A stretch of DNA of 64,000 bases. Source: Turnera subulata. Its lineage: Eukaryota > Streptophyta > Magnoliopsida > Malpighiales > Passifloraceae. Below the pieces are notes generated by a model, which worked only from the letters and a program-made list of their open reading frames with translations, was not told the DNA's origin and ran no database searches. Positions 21,397 through 32,424 of the stretch are shown here, piece by piece. Every line of letters begins with the position of its first letter. The stretch's first letter is position 1. The position numbers were made by a program, and so were the translations under genes. The stretch lies in contig JAKUCV010003137.1 in assembly GCA_028386065.3 (NCBI GenBank), forward strand, positions 2,035 through 66,034, read 5' to 3'.

Positions 21397-21690
21397 TAAT
21401 CACTCTAAGCTGGAAATAGTTTGTCTGCAATCCTTTCACGGGTTTATACACGAAATTGCCAGATTGTATGTCCCGGTTAGATCGGACTTATACTCATGGT
21501 TTCGGGTATGATTCGGCTTCGGATGATTACAAGGTCTCTATGTAGCGACCTATGGTAACCTCATTTGGTTATTCTATGTATGTCGCAAGCACAGGATTTA
21601 AGTCCAATTAATTTTTAGTCCAAGTTTTGTTTGATGTTTGATCTTTCTTGCAAATTGCAAATTGTTATGTCTTCTACATTCATTGGATGC
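21397..21690 (+). pseudogene. F-box fragment: type A FBA piece joined to type B downstream flank
   Basis: 21397-21540 matches type A genes from the LEIV-WNPFTGLYRKLPD block to GFGYDSASDDYKV, with scattered changes (a VVW frame slip at 'gtttgtctgc', and CMSRLDRTYTHGFGYD-like codons closest to the gene at 22527). At ~21541 the sequence switches to the type B downstream flank (tgtagcgacctatggtaac, then 'gcaagcacaggatttaagtc'). The rest of the coding region is missing, so the fragment is an A/B mosaic. Confidence 0.75.
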
Positions 21691-22468
21691 TATCACATAG
21701 GGGTGTAAGCGAGTCAAGCTACTCGCGAGTAATTCGAGATCGGCTCGGCAAATAGTCGAACTCGTCTCGACTTTATAGAGCTCGAGCTTCCATTACACAG
21801 CTCGTTAAGCTGGCGAGCTTAATGGAGCTTTCAGTAAAACCTAAACTTTTATTACATTCTATATGGATTGGGCTTCACCATTCTTTTAAACTCCAATGAA
21901 CTATTTCCCAAGTCAAAGCCCATTGGTAATGCCCCGTTTGATTTATATTACAAAATTAAACACAGCCCAACCCCAAGCCCTAAAACTAATTATTAACCTG
22001 ATAATTGATATAGATAAGCTGAAATAAAAGGAAGCAAACGAATTAGGTCGTGTTTTTCAAACCCTTATCTCTTTCATAGTATCGCCGTCATCCTTCAAGT
22101 CATCACTTTCAGCCTCTATGCATCGGTTAAAGCCGCACCACCGCACCAGTCACGTCGACGGCTCTAGCTCCGCCCACACTGTTCGCGAATCTCATCTTGT
22201 CCTCGAAGTCTTTCACGCTGGAGCCGTTTAGAACGCTCACCTCCCTTCTGCCCCTTCAAGTTTTGTTCATATCCCTGATTTATACGAGTCCCACTCCTAA
22301 TGAATCTTAGACCAAGATTCATATAAATCCTCACCCTATCCTATACCCCGATTTTCTACCCTCTCTGCTGTTGAGTTCCTCCAGTAATCTCCTCTGGTAC
22401 TTCGTTAACTGCTGTGTTTTTGTTGTTTCAATTGTTCATTTTCCCAATATGTTTCGAGCTCGAGTCCA
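21691..22468. other. Unclassified insertion between F-box copies
   Basis: No gene recognised. The left part (21705-21840) is rich in gctcgag/gcgagct steps ('ggggtgtaagcgagtc', 'agctcgttaagctggcgag') and a related 'ttcgagctcgagtcc' sits at 22451-22466. That could be the two ends of a degenerate transposon of ~760 bp. The interior (22080-22260) is C-rich and unlike its surroundings. Confidence 0.4.
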
Positions 22469-22492
22469 ATTATAAGCTCTCTCTTTGCAAAG
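22469..22492 (+). promoter_or_regulatory. Conserved upstream block of F-box copies
   Basis: 'tataagctctctctttgc' then 'aaagaaagacatcagag', ending ~35 bp before the ATG at 22527. It is almost identical at 35639 and similar in most copies. Here it follows directly on foreign DNA (21691-22468), so anything farther upstream was lost. Confidence 0.45.
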
Positions 22493-22526
22493 AAAGACAT
22501 CAGAGAGGGTGGGGCATGTCAATCCA

Positions 22527-23792
22527 ATGGCTACTAGCGGAAATCTGCCGTCGTCATCGTCAGGCTTATCAAACAAACGAAAGAGAGAGGACAGGCGGCT
22601 GCTTGTTGATGAAGCAACCTCCACCAATAATTGTGGTCTCCCTCAAGATATTGTGGAGGGGATACTGTCTCTGTTACCCAACGAATCCATTCATCGATTC
22701 AGATCGGTCTCCAAGTCATGGTCCTCTTTGCTTGTCAGTGTAGACTTCCACCAGTTCAGATGCAAATCTGCACCGCCGGCAGAGACGATCCTCCGCGTCT
22801 TAAGGCTGCCGCCCAATCACTCCATATCCGGTAGCGGATATTATCGTTGTCGTTCTACTTCTCCTTCTGATCATGCTTTTGCATTATCATCATATTATCC
22901 TCCTGACGCTCAAAAGCTTTGCTTCAGGAGCTTTGTGGGATCTTGCAATGGATTAGTTTGTCTGGAAAATAATAATCGCTCTATGCGGGAAATAGATGTA
23001 TGCAATCCTTTCACGGGTTTATACAGGAAATTGCCAGATTGTATGTCCTGGTTAGATCGGACTTATGCCCTTGGTTTCGGGTATGATTCGGCGTCGGATG
23101 ATTACAAGGTCGTTATAGCTACATGGAATAATTATGGTGGAGACAGGGTTGATATTTTCTCCCTGAAAGCAGGTTCCTGGAAAGAGGTGGAAAACCCTGC
23201 AAGAGAGTTGCGACGTCGTAGTAGAGAGAGAATGGGTCTCTTCTTGAATGGAGCACTTCATTGGGAATGCAAGAGTAGGAAAGATGGTTCAACAAAGATC
23301 ATAGCTTTCGATTTGGACAAGGAGAAGTTTTATGATGTCCCCCTGCCGCCAACGAGTCAACAACAGCTTTCACCACTTAATTATGATTACAAATACAAAG
23401 GGATGGGAGTTGTTGGGGAATATCTGTGTGTCAGCTTTTATGAAACTGATCGGCGTCAAGCAAATATTGTCTGGGTAATGAAGGAATACTGCAATGAGGC
23501 GTCGTGGGTTCACTTTGTTTCATATTCTCGTCATGGAAATCGTGAGGTTACCTATGTGCCCAACTCCATACCACCAAGATCTGCCAAAGATGGTGGATAC
23601 ATAATGCTTCAATATTCCACGGGATGTATCGATGTACTAAAGTGGATTAATAATAATAATAATAATAATCCTGATGAAGCTGAAGGACAACAAGCCAAGA
23701 CGATTAAATTCTACTCGGGATACGATAGCTTCACGTCCGTACAGTACACAGATGCTTTAACCTCTCCCTACGCTTCTACAGGCATCCGTTGA
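22527..23792 (+). CDS. F-box/FBA protein, type A, intact (421 aa)
   Basis: Likely SCF ubiquitin-ligase adaptor. Residues 1-30 are Ser-rich with a KRKR cluster (17-20). The F-box is at ~37-78 (LPQDIVEGILSLLPNESIHR, SVSKSWSSLL). The FBA domain runs from ~136: FVGSCNGLVCLE, VCNPFTGLYRKLPD, GFGYDSASDDYKVVIAT, FSLKAGSWKEVENPARELR, GLFLNGALHWE, IIAFDLDKEKFYDVPLPP, GMGVVGEYLCVSF, VWVMKEYCNEASWVHFVSY. It ends TSPYASTGIR, a slight variant of the family end. A run of seven Asn (INNNNNNNP) comes from an (AAT)n microsatellite at ~23648-23670. Uninterrupted single exon. The start at 22527 matches all paralogs; the frame upstream is open but has no ATG. The ligand is unknown; an S-locus-type RNase target is an inference from context. 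Confidence 0.92.
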   Translation: MATSGNLPSSSSGLSNKRKREDRRLLVDEATSTNNCGLPQDIVEGILSLLPNESIHRFRSVSKSWSSLLVSVDFHQFRCKSAPPAETILRVLRLPPNHSISGSGYYRCRSTSPSDHAFALSSYYPPDAQKLCFRSFVGSCNGLVCLENNNRSMREIDVCNPFTGLYRKLPDCMSWLDRTYALGFGYDSASDDYKVVIATWNNYGGDRVDIFSLKAGSWKEVENPARELRRRSRERMGLFLNGALHWECKSRKDGSTKIIAFDLDKEKFYDVPLPPTSQQQLSPLNYDYKYKGMGVVGEYLCVSFYETDRRQANIVWVMKEYCNEASWVHFVSYSRHGNREVTYVPNSIPPRSAKDGGYIMLQYSTGCIDVLKWINNNNNNNPDEAEGQQAKTIKFYSGYDSFTSVQYTDALTSPYASTGIR

Positions 23793-24734
23793 TCAAGAAA
23801 TTCTTGAAACATCCATGGCATGTGTTCATGTTTTCAGTTTTACTTGTAATTTTCCATTAATTTCCTTTGTCTGACTGACCATAAAGTTTCTTTTTCTACG
23901 ATCGTCTCTGATTAGAGCAGCCTTGAGGCGTTTGTGTTTTCCAACACAACTAGTTTATTAGGAGGAGCCTGCATATTTGTGGAGGTTTCGTAAACCTTTT
24001 TTTTTTCTTGTTCCTTTTATTATGATCCACCATTAAACTATTCGCGTATTACACAGGCCTTTGTTGGCGTTTTCCTGTGTTTTTTATAGCATAATACAGT
24101 GTAACTTGTTGATATTTTTTTTCTGAAAAAAAAAAGTTAAATACACAATAACCTACCAAACCAAATCTTATACACTAAATTTATTGTTTTTTTCCTGTTG
24201 TAAATGTGAATTATATATTTTATTGATTTTTTTACAATTTCAATGCTTTTTTTAAATAAAATCAGAGACTATATTTAATAGTATAAAAGTCCCGATAGAA
24301 TTGAAATCATCCTTTCAAACATATGATTACCATACGGTTGACTGCCAATGTGGAGTTGACTCAAATGGGAAGGGAAGGGACTTGGTTCTGGGTTCGAGTT
24401 TTTGCATACCGAAGTGAGTTTTGGAGAAGTAATTAATGGCTCTTTGAAGTTGTGAAAAAAATTGATTCAAAATGAATTCTGGACAAAAAGCTGTGTGGCC
24501 CTTCGATCGAAGTACACAAGTTTTTTTTCAATTTTTTCAGATTTCGAGTTAGAAAACTGATACTTTGTAGACTAGCTAGATTACAACAGCCACGAGGCAT
24601 ATGCGTATTCCAGGTGGGAGGTTGCATATTTGAGGAGGTTTCTTTTTTTTTTTTTTTCCTTGTTCCTCTTATTTGTAATCCGTGTATCACACAGGTCTCT
24701 GGTGTTTCTGTATATAAATTCCCTTTGTTTTTTT
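23793..24734. repeat. Type A downstream flank
   Basis: No gene. The segment contains 'gtctctgattagagcagcc', 'ggaggagcctgcat', and the AT-rich block 24085-24260 shared with 7030-7200 and 205-410. After ~24570 it repeats the theme ('ttacaacagccacgaggc', 'atttgaggaggtttc') also seen at 57745. The homologous 57501-57850 stretch has a shorter version. Confidence 0.6.
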
Positions 24735-25055
24735 TTTTTTTGAACTGTTGATCAGCGTCCATTAGACATTGTTTGGGCGGCCAAGGAATACTGCAATGAG
24801 GCATCCTGGGTACACTTTATTGAATATACACAAAATTGGAATTGATATGGCAACCTATATATGTGTCCGACTTCAAACCAAAGACGGTAGACGCATGATA
24901 GTAGTACAAGATTGTGAAGGACATGTGGATATATACTAAAGGGGGGATAGCAAGAGGATTGAATCCCACTGACACAATCGAGAATGGGAGGCACATGCAT
25001 GTACAGAAGCTCTATTCTCTCCCTATGCTTCGCAGTAGGTCGATCAAGGATTTCC
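24735..25055 (+). pseudogene. Decayed F-box C-terminal fragment
   Basis: 'gcgtccattagacattgttt' leads into a diverged VWVMKEYCNEASWVHFI block ('gcggccaaggaatactgcaatgaggc' region at 24778), then KDG-like and 'acagaagctctattctctcc' (TEAL-SPYAS end, 25008-25035). Frames are broken throughout. A sister fragment with the same odd start (gaactgttgat) lies at 57850-58140 in the same position after a type A gene. The pair shows that the gene-plus-fragment unit was duplicated. Confidence 0.65.
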
Positions 25056-25800
25056 CTTCTAATTTGCTATTAATTTCATTATGTCAGCCGGTTCGACTAA
25101 GATGTGGCTTACACATATGATGCCGTAGCGTCAGAAACCTTGTCACGTCATTATTTTTCACCGGATTCTGACTAGAGGGACCAAAACAGCCCAACTAGGG
25201 AGATAGAGAGATGAAAAGAAACTAAAATATAATAAAGGGATGAATTCTAATTTTAGTATCCAACATATAGATTAAACAAGTCTTTAATCCAATTGTCTTG
25301 AACTGAAGAGCAAAAGGATCGCCCTTTCCCTATCCACATCGTTTTCGCGCGAAATAGTTTTCGCACAGGAGAACTTATAAGAATGTAATTTTAAAAATTT
25401 ATAATTTATAAATATATTAATTAAAAATTTATTAATCAATTACAAGAAATTGAATTCTACGATTTAACCTTTAAGATTGAAATTTGGAAAAAAAACAAAA
25501 TTGGCTCAAAGTGAGTTCCGGTTATGAAGTTATGGCATTTTAAAATTTTTGATAATTTTTCGACATAGTTTTTTACCATTAGTTTAAATTTTAATATAAT
25601 AGTGGAGATTCATAGATCATGTCTAAAGATGAAAAAAAGCAGACGCAAAATTAACGAGTTCTTTGCTTAATATATATATTATCAAAATTTTGCCTCCCTT
25701 CCATCAAAAACATCGAGAGAAAGTGTTTATAATTATACGAATGTGTTAAGTCGGCACTGTCTGACGAATCCAAAACCCTACGGGAAAAGAATTGTAAAAA
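25056..25800. other. AT-rich flank including F-box upstream sequence
   Basis: No gene. Bases 25490-25800 match the standard upstream flank ('gttccggttatgaagttatgg', 'gtgttaagtcggcactg', 'cgggaaaagaattgtaa'), compare 5525-5770 and 49765-49985. The first ~400 bp are unplaced. Confidence 0.5.
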
Positions 25801-26660
25801 CAATAATGCTAGAGTTACAAAGATTTTTTTACTAAGAGACTTTTACAAACATATGTGGCAAGTGTTCATTGGATGAATTTATTTATATTCCATATCTTCT
25901 TTTTTTTTATTTATTATTTCTTTAATTAGAGTTTTTATTATAAAAACATTTTCTCACAAGATTTTGACAATTTCTTTTCTTTCCAAATTACGTTTTTATT
26001 CTTTCCTTTTTTCTATCTTTATTATCTCTTTCCCTTCCTGCGCCACCTTCCCTTCCAATCCATCTTTTTATTCTTTTTTTTTTAAAAAATATCCCTAGGT
26101 TAGGGTTCGATTTTCACTATCTCTCTTTTTAAAAAAAAAGAAGTTCTGTTTACTTCTTCTCTTTATTAAATGTAAGGTTTTATTTTTCATCATAATATAT
26201 TGATGTGGAGTTTAACATGCATGTAAGTTAATCTATTAACATAAAAAGTGGAAAAATAGTGAGATAAATTTGGGAGAGGAAGGAGATATGAAAAAATAAT
26301 AAATGAAAAGATAATACCACAAATTTGAAAAAAGAAGGAAATAAAAAATGGGATGGAAAGAGATAGTAAAGATCATTGAACGCTTTTTCTCAAAAAAAAA
26401 AAAAAAAATCTTTGAACGCTAATACATACGAGAAAGGAAAATATTTGAGTAGGGGCATACGTAAAAAAGGGATCTAAAAAGGAAAAAAAATTGTCAAAAT
26501 CTTGTGAGAAGATTTTTTTATAATAAAAACTCTAATTATAGAAATAATTAATAAAAGAAGAGATGATGTAGAATATGAATAAATTCATCCAATGAACACT
26601 TGCCACATATGTTTGTAAAAGTCTCTTAGTAAGAAAATCTTTGTAACTCTAGCATTATTG
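25801..26660. mobile_element. Mutator-like long-TIR element (non-autonomous), 860 bp
   Basis: Inverted arms of about 190 bp: left begins caataatgctagagttac, right ends with its complement ctagcattattg. Both arms carry 'acatatgtggcaagtgttca' and the 'caagattttgacaatt' inner edge. Flanked by a perfect 9-bp duplication ttgtaaaaa (25792-25800, 26661-26669). The middle is AT-rich with no transposase. The right border is only ~55 bp before the ATG at 26724. Confidence 0.9.
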
Positions 26661-27253
26661 TTGTAAAAATATATATTAAGCTCTCTCTTTGCAGGAAAAG
26701 ACATAAGGGTGGGGCATATTCCAATGGCTGCTAGGGGAAATCAGTCGTCGTGGTCGTTGTCGTTGTTAGGCTCATCGAACGAAGGAAAGAGAGACGAGAG
26801 GAGGCCGCTTGTTGATGAAGCAAAGACAGGTACCTCCACCAATAATTGTCATCGATATCTACCTCCACAGATTGTGGAGGAGATTCTGTGTCTGTTACCC
26901 AACAAATCCATTCATCGATTCAGATCGCTCTCCATGTCATGGTCCTCTTTGCTAGTCAGTGTAGATTTCCACCGGTTACGACGCAATTCTACGCCGCCGG
27001 CGGAGACGATCCTCCGCTTCTTAAAGCTGCTTCAAAAGTGTTCCGGCGGAGACTATCATGGTTTTGGATATCATCACGCATTCACTCCGCGTTCTCTTTC
27101 TCCTTCTCATGGTTTTGGAATATCATCATATTTTTTTTTTTATGAAACGATTGGATTTCATTGAGGTACACAGTATTACATAACCACGACAGTCATCCAA
27201 AGGATGACACAGAAGCCTGCTCAGATTGCCTACACAGACCCTTTCTTTATATC

Positions 27254-30200
27254 TTATACATACTTGACCTTACAAACTGGGCCTCTCCATGACTTAATAC
27301 AATCCGAACATATAAAAACAGCTGTAAGATCAAATGGAAATTCCGGGTTGTTGGCCTTGATCCATGAAAAAGATCCCCGTAGAATAGCATCAAAGATCTT
27401 GCCCCAATCTGCACCCGTTGATTTAAAGATTAGGTTGTTTCTACTCAGCCATATATTCCACATGGCATTGTAGAATATAACAGTCCATCCAGCTCTAGAG
27501 CTTGTTGATATTTCCAATCCCATCCATCCAGCAAATAAGTCCTCAAAGCGTCTTGGTACACACCACGATACTCCCCACCACCTGCACAATGCACTCCATA
27601 GGCGCCACACTGGTTTGCAATGTATGAACAAATGATCCCTACATTCAACCTCCTGCTCACAGAAGGGACACATCGCATCCTCACTTCTAATGATATTGTT
27701 TTGTAGAAGAATTGATCGAACAGCCACACCATTATGTAAAACCATCCACATAAAACATTCAATTTTTGGTGGGGCGCACCTCATCCACACCCATGGTTTG
27801 GCCGCCCTTGAATTCTGCCCATGAAATGCTAAATCGTACCCAGATTTAACTGAGCATATTCCATCTTTGCTTTTGGACCATATCCATTTATCAGTTTTAT
27901 GCTCAATCAATCTCACATCTGCCACTCTTCGTTTGAATTGCTCCAATTCCTCCTCTTCCGAGACAAAAAGCCGTCTTCTCCAATTTAATTTTCATCTCCA
28001 TTCCCCACTTTCGAACTTCAAAATCTCATTTAATGCAGCAGTTTTATTCATAGAAATAGAGAATAAACGGGGAAAAGCAGACATCAGCGGCCCCTCCACC
28101 ATCCATCGATCAGTCCATGCCTTACATCTTGAACCATCTCCTACCTTAATAAGCATATTGTCATGTATCATTCTTGACCCATCCCCCATAGCCTCCCCTG
28201 TCTTCAAAACATTTTTCCAAATACTAGACACACCATTCTCACTAAAAACAGGAAAAGAGGAATCTGAATGCTCTAGATAGTTATCTCTAATCAACGTTAT
28301 CCACATAGGAGCATGCTGCACATTTGGTTCGTGATCTAAGAACCTCCACAGCCACTTAAACAAAAGGCTTCGGTTCTTTGCCAATATATTCTCAATTCCC
28401 AATCCTCCGTACTCTTTTGGTTTTGCTATCTTCTCCCATGCTACCAAACACATTTTCCTTCTCTCACTGCTCCCATTCCACAGAAATCTTCTCTGTATAC
28501 GCTCAATCCTTTTAGCAACTCCTATTGGGATTCTGAACATGGACAAAAAATAGATTGGCAAGTTAGAAAGAACCGCCCGGATGAGAGCGACCCTGCCTCC
28601 AAGTGATAGAAATTTTCCTTTCCAATTGGCAAGTTGACTTTGGATTCTTGATATAATAGGGTCCCAAGCTGTCTTTTTCCAGATGTTTGAACCTAGTGGA
28701 ATGCCAAGATAGTTAAGCGGTAAATGCTCAGCCTTGCTTAGCAATGCTCCTGCTAATTCATTGGTTCGTTGATTGGTGATGTTAATCCCCACAATGCTAC
28801 TTTTGTGAAAATTAATGCTGAGGCCTGCAAGCACCTCAAAGCTCCTCAAGCATCTTTTTAAATTCTTCAAAGATTCCAGGTCATCCGGGGAAAAGAAAAT
28901 GGTATCATCTGTGAATTGGAGAAGAGGAGACACTGTTTGACCGCATTCTACCTTCCTGATCAGCCCTAAGTTTACAGCCTTATTCACCAATACATTCAGA
29001 CCTTCGGCAACCATATTGAAAAGAAAGGGAGACAAGGGATCTCCTTGTTTCAAGCCTCTACATGTGACAAATTCCTCTGATGGACTTCCATTGATTAACA
29101 CTGCCAGTTTTGCCGGGCGTAGGCAGCCCCAAATCCATTTTCTCCATCTCCTTCCGAACCCCATAGCCTCCATTAATCCTATAAGAAAGGTCCATGAAAC
29201 TGAATCATATGCTTTCCTAAAATCTATCTTCCATAATACCGCCTTCTCTTTCCTCAACTTCAATAGATGGACTATTTCCGAGGCAGAAAGAGCACAGTCC
29301 AAAGTTGATCTTCCCTCCACAAAGGGAAACTGATTTTCACTTATAATGCTGTGCATCACCGTTTTGACCCTTCTCGCAAGTGCTTTCGCCACGACCTTAT
29401 ATATCCCATGGATTAGACAAATTGGTCTATAATCATCAAGAGTTTCAGCATCGTTCTTTTTTGGTATGAGAGTAATGAACCCCCTGTTGGTTCCTTTTGG
29501 TAGCCTTCCATCCATAAAAAACTCATTGACAATAGTCATCAAATCATCTCCCACAACCTCCCAGGCCCTCTTGTAGAAATTAAAATTAAACCCATCAGGG
29601 CCTGGAGCTTTGTCTCCATCACACTCCCAAACTGCCTCTTTAATCTCTTCCTTCTGAAAAGGCCTCTCCAAAATTTCTGCTTGTTCCGTGGAAATTCGTT
29701 TTGCAGGGATATTCCCCCATAAAAGTCGACTTGTAGGCACCGCCTTGAATAGATCTTCAAAATATCTCTTGGCAGCGCTCTTGACCTCCACCGGTTCTTT
29801 AATGATGCTATTGCCCTCCTTTATTTGTTGAATGGAGTTTCTCCTTCCCCTGTTGTAGGCGGATAAATGAAAAAACTTAGTATTTCTATCTCCCAGGGAC
29901 AGCTCAGTTAATCTGGACTTTTGGCGCCACATGCTTTCTTGATGTCTCCTCTGCTTATCCAGATCCACTTTCCAAACTTTCATTTGTGCACATTCCTCTT
30001 CAGTTAGACTTCTAATATCAGTTAAGCGGTCCATAGAGTCAATTTTCTGTTTTAGATCATTTATTCCCTCCTCAACATTCCCAAAAACACCCTTATTCCA
30101 TTCCTTGAGCAAAATTTTGATGCACCCAAGTTTTCGGATTAGGCTATGTTTTCCAGGGAATCTGATTCCAGCTTCCACCCACACCCTTTTCAAAGCCTCA

Positions 30201-30935
30201 TTGAATTCACTATGCGTCAACCAGCAATTCATAAATTTGAAAGGCGACGTCTCCAGTCCTACTGTTGCTGGGCAAGTATATTTGGTTTGCTTTCAGCCCA
30301 TAACTTAATTGATGGGAACAAAGTGAACCATACCGGGTCAAAGAACGCCCTATCAATCTTGCTTGCTGATTTTGCATTACCCCATGTAAACTTTCTACCC
30401 TGCAATTCCACTTCACACAGCTCAGTAGATGAGATAAAATTGGATAATGCCCTTGCACCTCTGTTGCGAATTCTTCCACTTGATCTCTCTACAAAGGAAA
30501 GAATCTCAATGAAATCACCAATTACCACCATGGCAAAGGCACCCTTCGCATCCTCTCTAGCAGCTCCTCCCATAACAAGTTCCTTTCCTTCACATTATTT
30601 GGTCCATAGACTCCACAAATTGCTATCTTAACACCCCCCGGTACTTCTCCTTCCACTGATATCCAATTCCTCCCCGCCTCACGTCCACTAGAACTGAGAA
30701 AAATTATGTCCCAGAGGAGTGTTAGTCCCCCCGAGTATCCAGTAGCACCCACCTCCATAAACTCAAACCGACCTCCTCCCCAAACCCGTGTGTACTCTGC
30801 CATTCCCCAACCCGAGCACTTAGTTTCGCACAAAAACACAAGTTTCGTGCTCACCCTCCCTATCAACTTCTTAATGCTATTTTGCTTATGGGTTGACCCA
30901 ATTCCTCTACAATTCCAAGCCAAAAAACTGAACAT
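27254..30935 (-). pseudogene. LINE ORF2: endonuclease, reverse transcriptase, zf-RVT, with three disruptions
   Basis: The ATG at 30935 starts FSFLAWNCRGIGSTHK, with Asn and Glu of the endonuclease domain (NCRG, CETK). A frameshift at ~30525 leads to GDF-E and KFTWGNAKSASKIDRAFF. Another near 30240 leads to the long RT part (30232-27992): RNTKFFHLSAYNRGRRN, PGPDGFNFNFYK, FRKAYDSVSW, LKQGDPLSPFLF, LLQFTDDTIFF (FTDD in place of the usual F/YADD), NYLGIPLG, LGGRVALIRAVLS. A stop follows SGEWR at ~27992. The same frame resumes to zf-RVT (PPKIECFMW, CPFCEQEVECRDHLFIHC) and ends at 27254. Inactive. Confidence 0.85.
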
Positions 30936-30984
30936 GATAGATATAGTGTTTCGCAGAAAACACTAACCTTAAGTCATCTCAGCT

Positions 30985-32424
30985 TTACAGCTCTGCTCTT
31001 GACGCTACCCATTCTGCTCCTTCTTTGTTTACCAGGCTTTCGACTTGCTCCTCAACCTTCTCAGCATCTCCCTCTACTTCAAGCCCCAAGTCCCGAGCAA
31101 TAGCCATAGTCTTGTCAACCTCCATTGATTTGAATGAGAACGTCGATTGATCCTTGGCAGTTTTCCTCCTATTACCAGTTGCTATGTCACAATCTTGCGT
31201 GGTGCTATCTCCTGATTGTAGTGATCGCAGCCCCTCCCTTGTGATTTTGTTTATCTTCTTTATCTTTCCCATGTTCTTGAGTCGTGGGCATCTGTTAGCC
31301 TTAGCACTTTCCCTTAAGAATTTAAAGTGCCTTTCTAAAGTTTTTAAAGATATATCCACTCCATCCACCTTGATTATTCGTACATCCTCACTTGTGGGGT
31401 TTGATTTTTCCAACCCACGATCCCTGTGAGATATCCCAATTATACCCTGATTTTCTTCTTCCACATTGGACTCAATCTCCGGGCCCAACTTCCTGGACCT
31501 TTTCCACATTCATATCACTGGTACCCACTGAGGCTTCACCCAGCCCATTTGAGGCTTCACCCGGCCCATTGTTCAATGATACAGATAAGCTGGTGTTCTT
31601 ATCATCGTTAGACCCCACAAGGTTTGCCACGCATGCCTTGTTACACCTATCATCACCATGCCCCAAAAGTTCTACCGATTTTCCCGATTATAGGGAACCG
31701 TCTCCACGTTGTATATGTTGGCTATTTTTTATCCTTTCCAGCCTGGTTTCCTTGGAACTAGTCTCCTTCATTCTCTGCAATTGCCACTGCCCTTGCCCAA
31801 TAGAAACCAGATTAGCCTCCACTTCCTCCTCCACTACACCTTTCCCTTTTTCCAAGTATCTGATGGTGTCAAAAATTCGAAAGGGACCCCTGGATAATTC
31901 TTGTTTTTCATTTGGTCCTTCACCCACCCTCTCCTCGCCGACCGGCCTTGGGGTAGCAACTTCTTGTTGAGAACTGTCCCTGTTGTTGCTCGATGAAGAA
32001 GCCCATCCTTCCTTCGGAGTAGCCGAGTCCTTATTCACGCACTGAACTCCTTCCAACCACTGCAATATGATGGTTGTGCTTCCACCACCACGATCTCGTA
32101 CTCAGATTTAGAAATCACAACCTTGAACGTTCTGGCAATAGGCTCCTTTTGAGTCGTCAAGATCTGCACCTTGGCCACCTCTAGATTGTTACATGACTCG
32201 AATTCGTTGTGGACCTTAATAAATTTTCCGAAACGAACTGCAATTTGTCCGAAGAATTCATTGCACCATGCCTGCGGAGGTACACCAAAAACATTCAGTA
32301 GACACCTTGTGTGAGTTGCACAGTCTCCCAATTCCCATTCCTTCAACACATTGAAACACTCGTTTCTCCATGCCTCTTTGTATTTCAAGCAAGCCTTCAT
32401 GGCCTCCCTTGACTCAAATAGGAT
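30985..32424 (-). pseudogene. LINE ORF1, C-terminal two thirds, frameshifted
   Basis: Begins inside DUF4283 (ILFESREAMKACLKYKEAW, NVLKEWELGDCATH, VFGVPPQAW), continues with EVAKVQILT and VVVEAQPS, then changes frame near 32050. A low-complexity Glu/Ser/Pro linker follows (31688-32035), then a further frame change near 31500 into a basic C-terminus (ISLKTLERHFKFLRESAKAN, NKITREGLRSLQSGDS) and an acidic end (EKVEEQVESLVNKEGAEW). Stop at 30985, just before ORF2. The open frame extends a few codons into the F-box DNA at its left edge; that part is not ORF1. Confidence 0.75.

Larger units (their letters stand above)
27133..32424 (-). mobile_element. LINE (L1-like), 5'-truncated, inserted in an F-box gene
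   Basis: On the - strand, ORF1 and then ORF2 are followed by a poly(A) (T run at ~27131-27141 on +). Bounded by 12-bp target duplications tatcatcatatt at 27121-27132 and 32425-32436. The 5' end cuts into the ORF1 DUF4283 domain, so the RRM-like part seen at 536 is missing. Length 5292 bp. Lineage 1 of the window: ends after zf-RVT with no RNase H. Confidence 0.93.

Noticed and set aside
22485..22526. Possible N-terminal extension of the F-box gene at 22527
   Set aside because: It has no ATG (begins TTG), and every paralog has an ATG at the 22527 position; the same holds for 16318-16356 and 62840-62896.
29016..29333. Plus-strand open frames across 27-32 kb
   Set aside because: Antisense shadows of LINE ORF2; the - strand frames carry the RT motifs.
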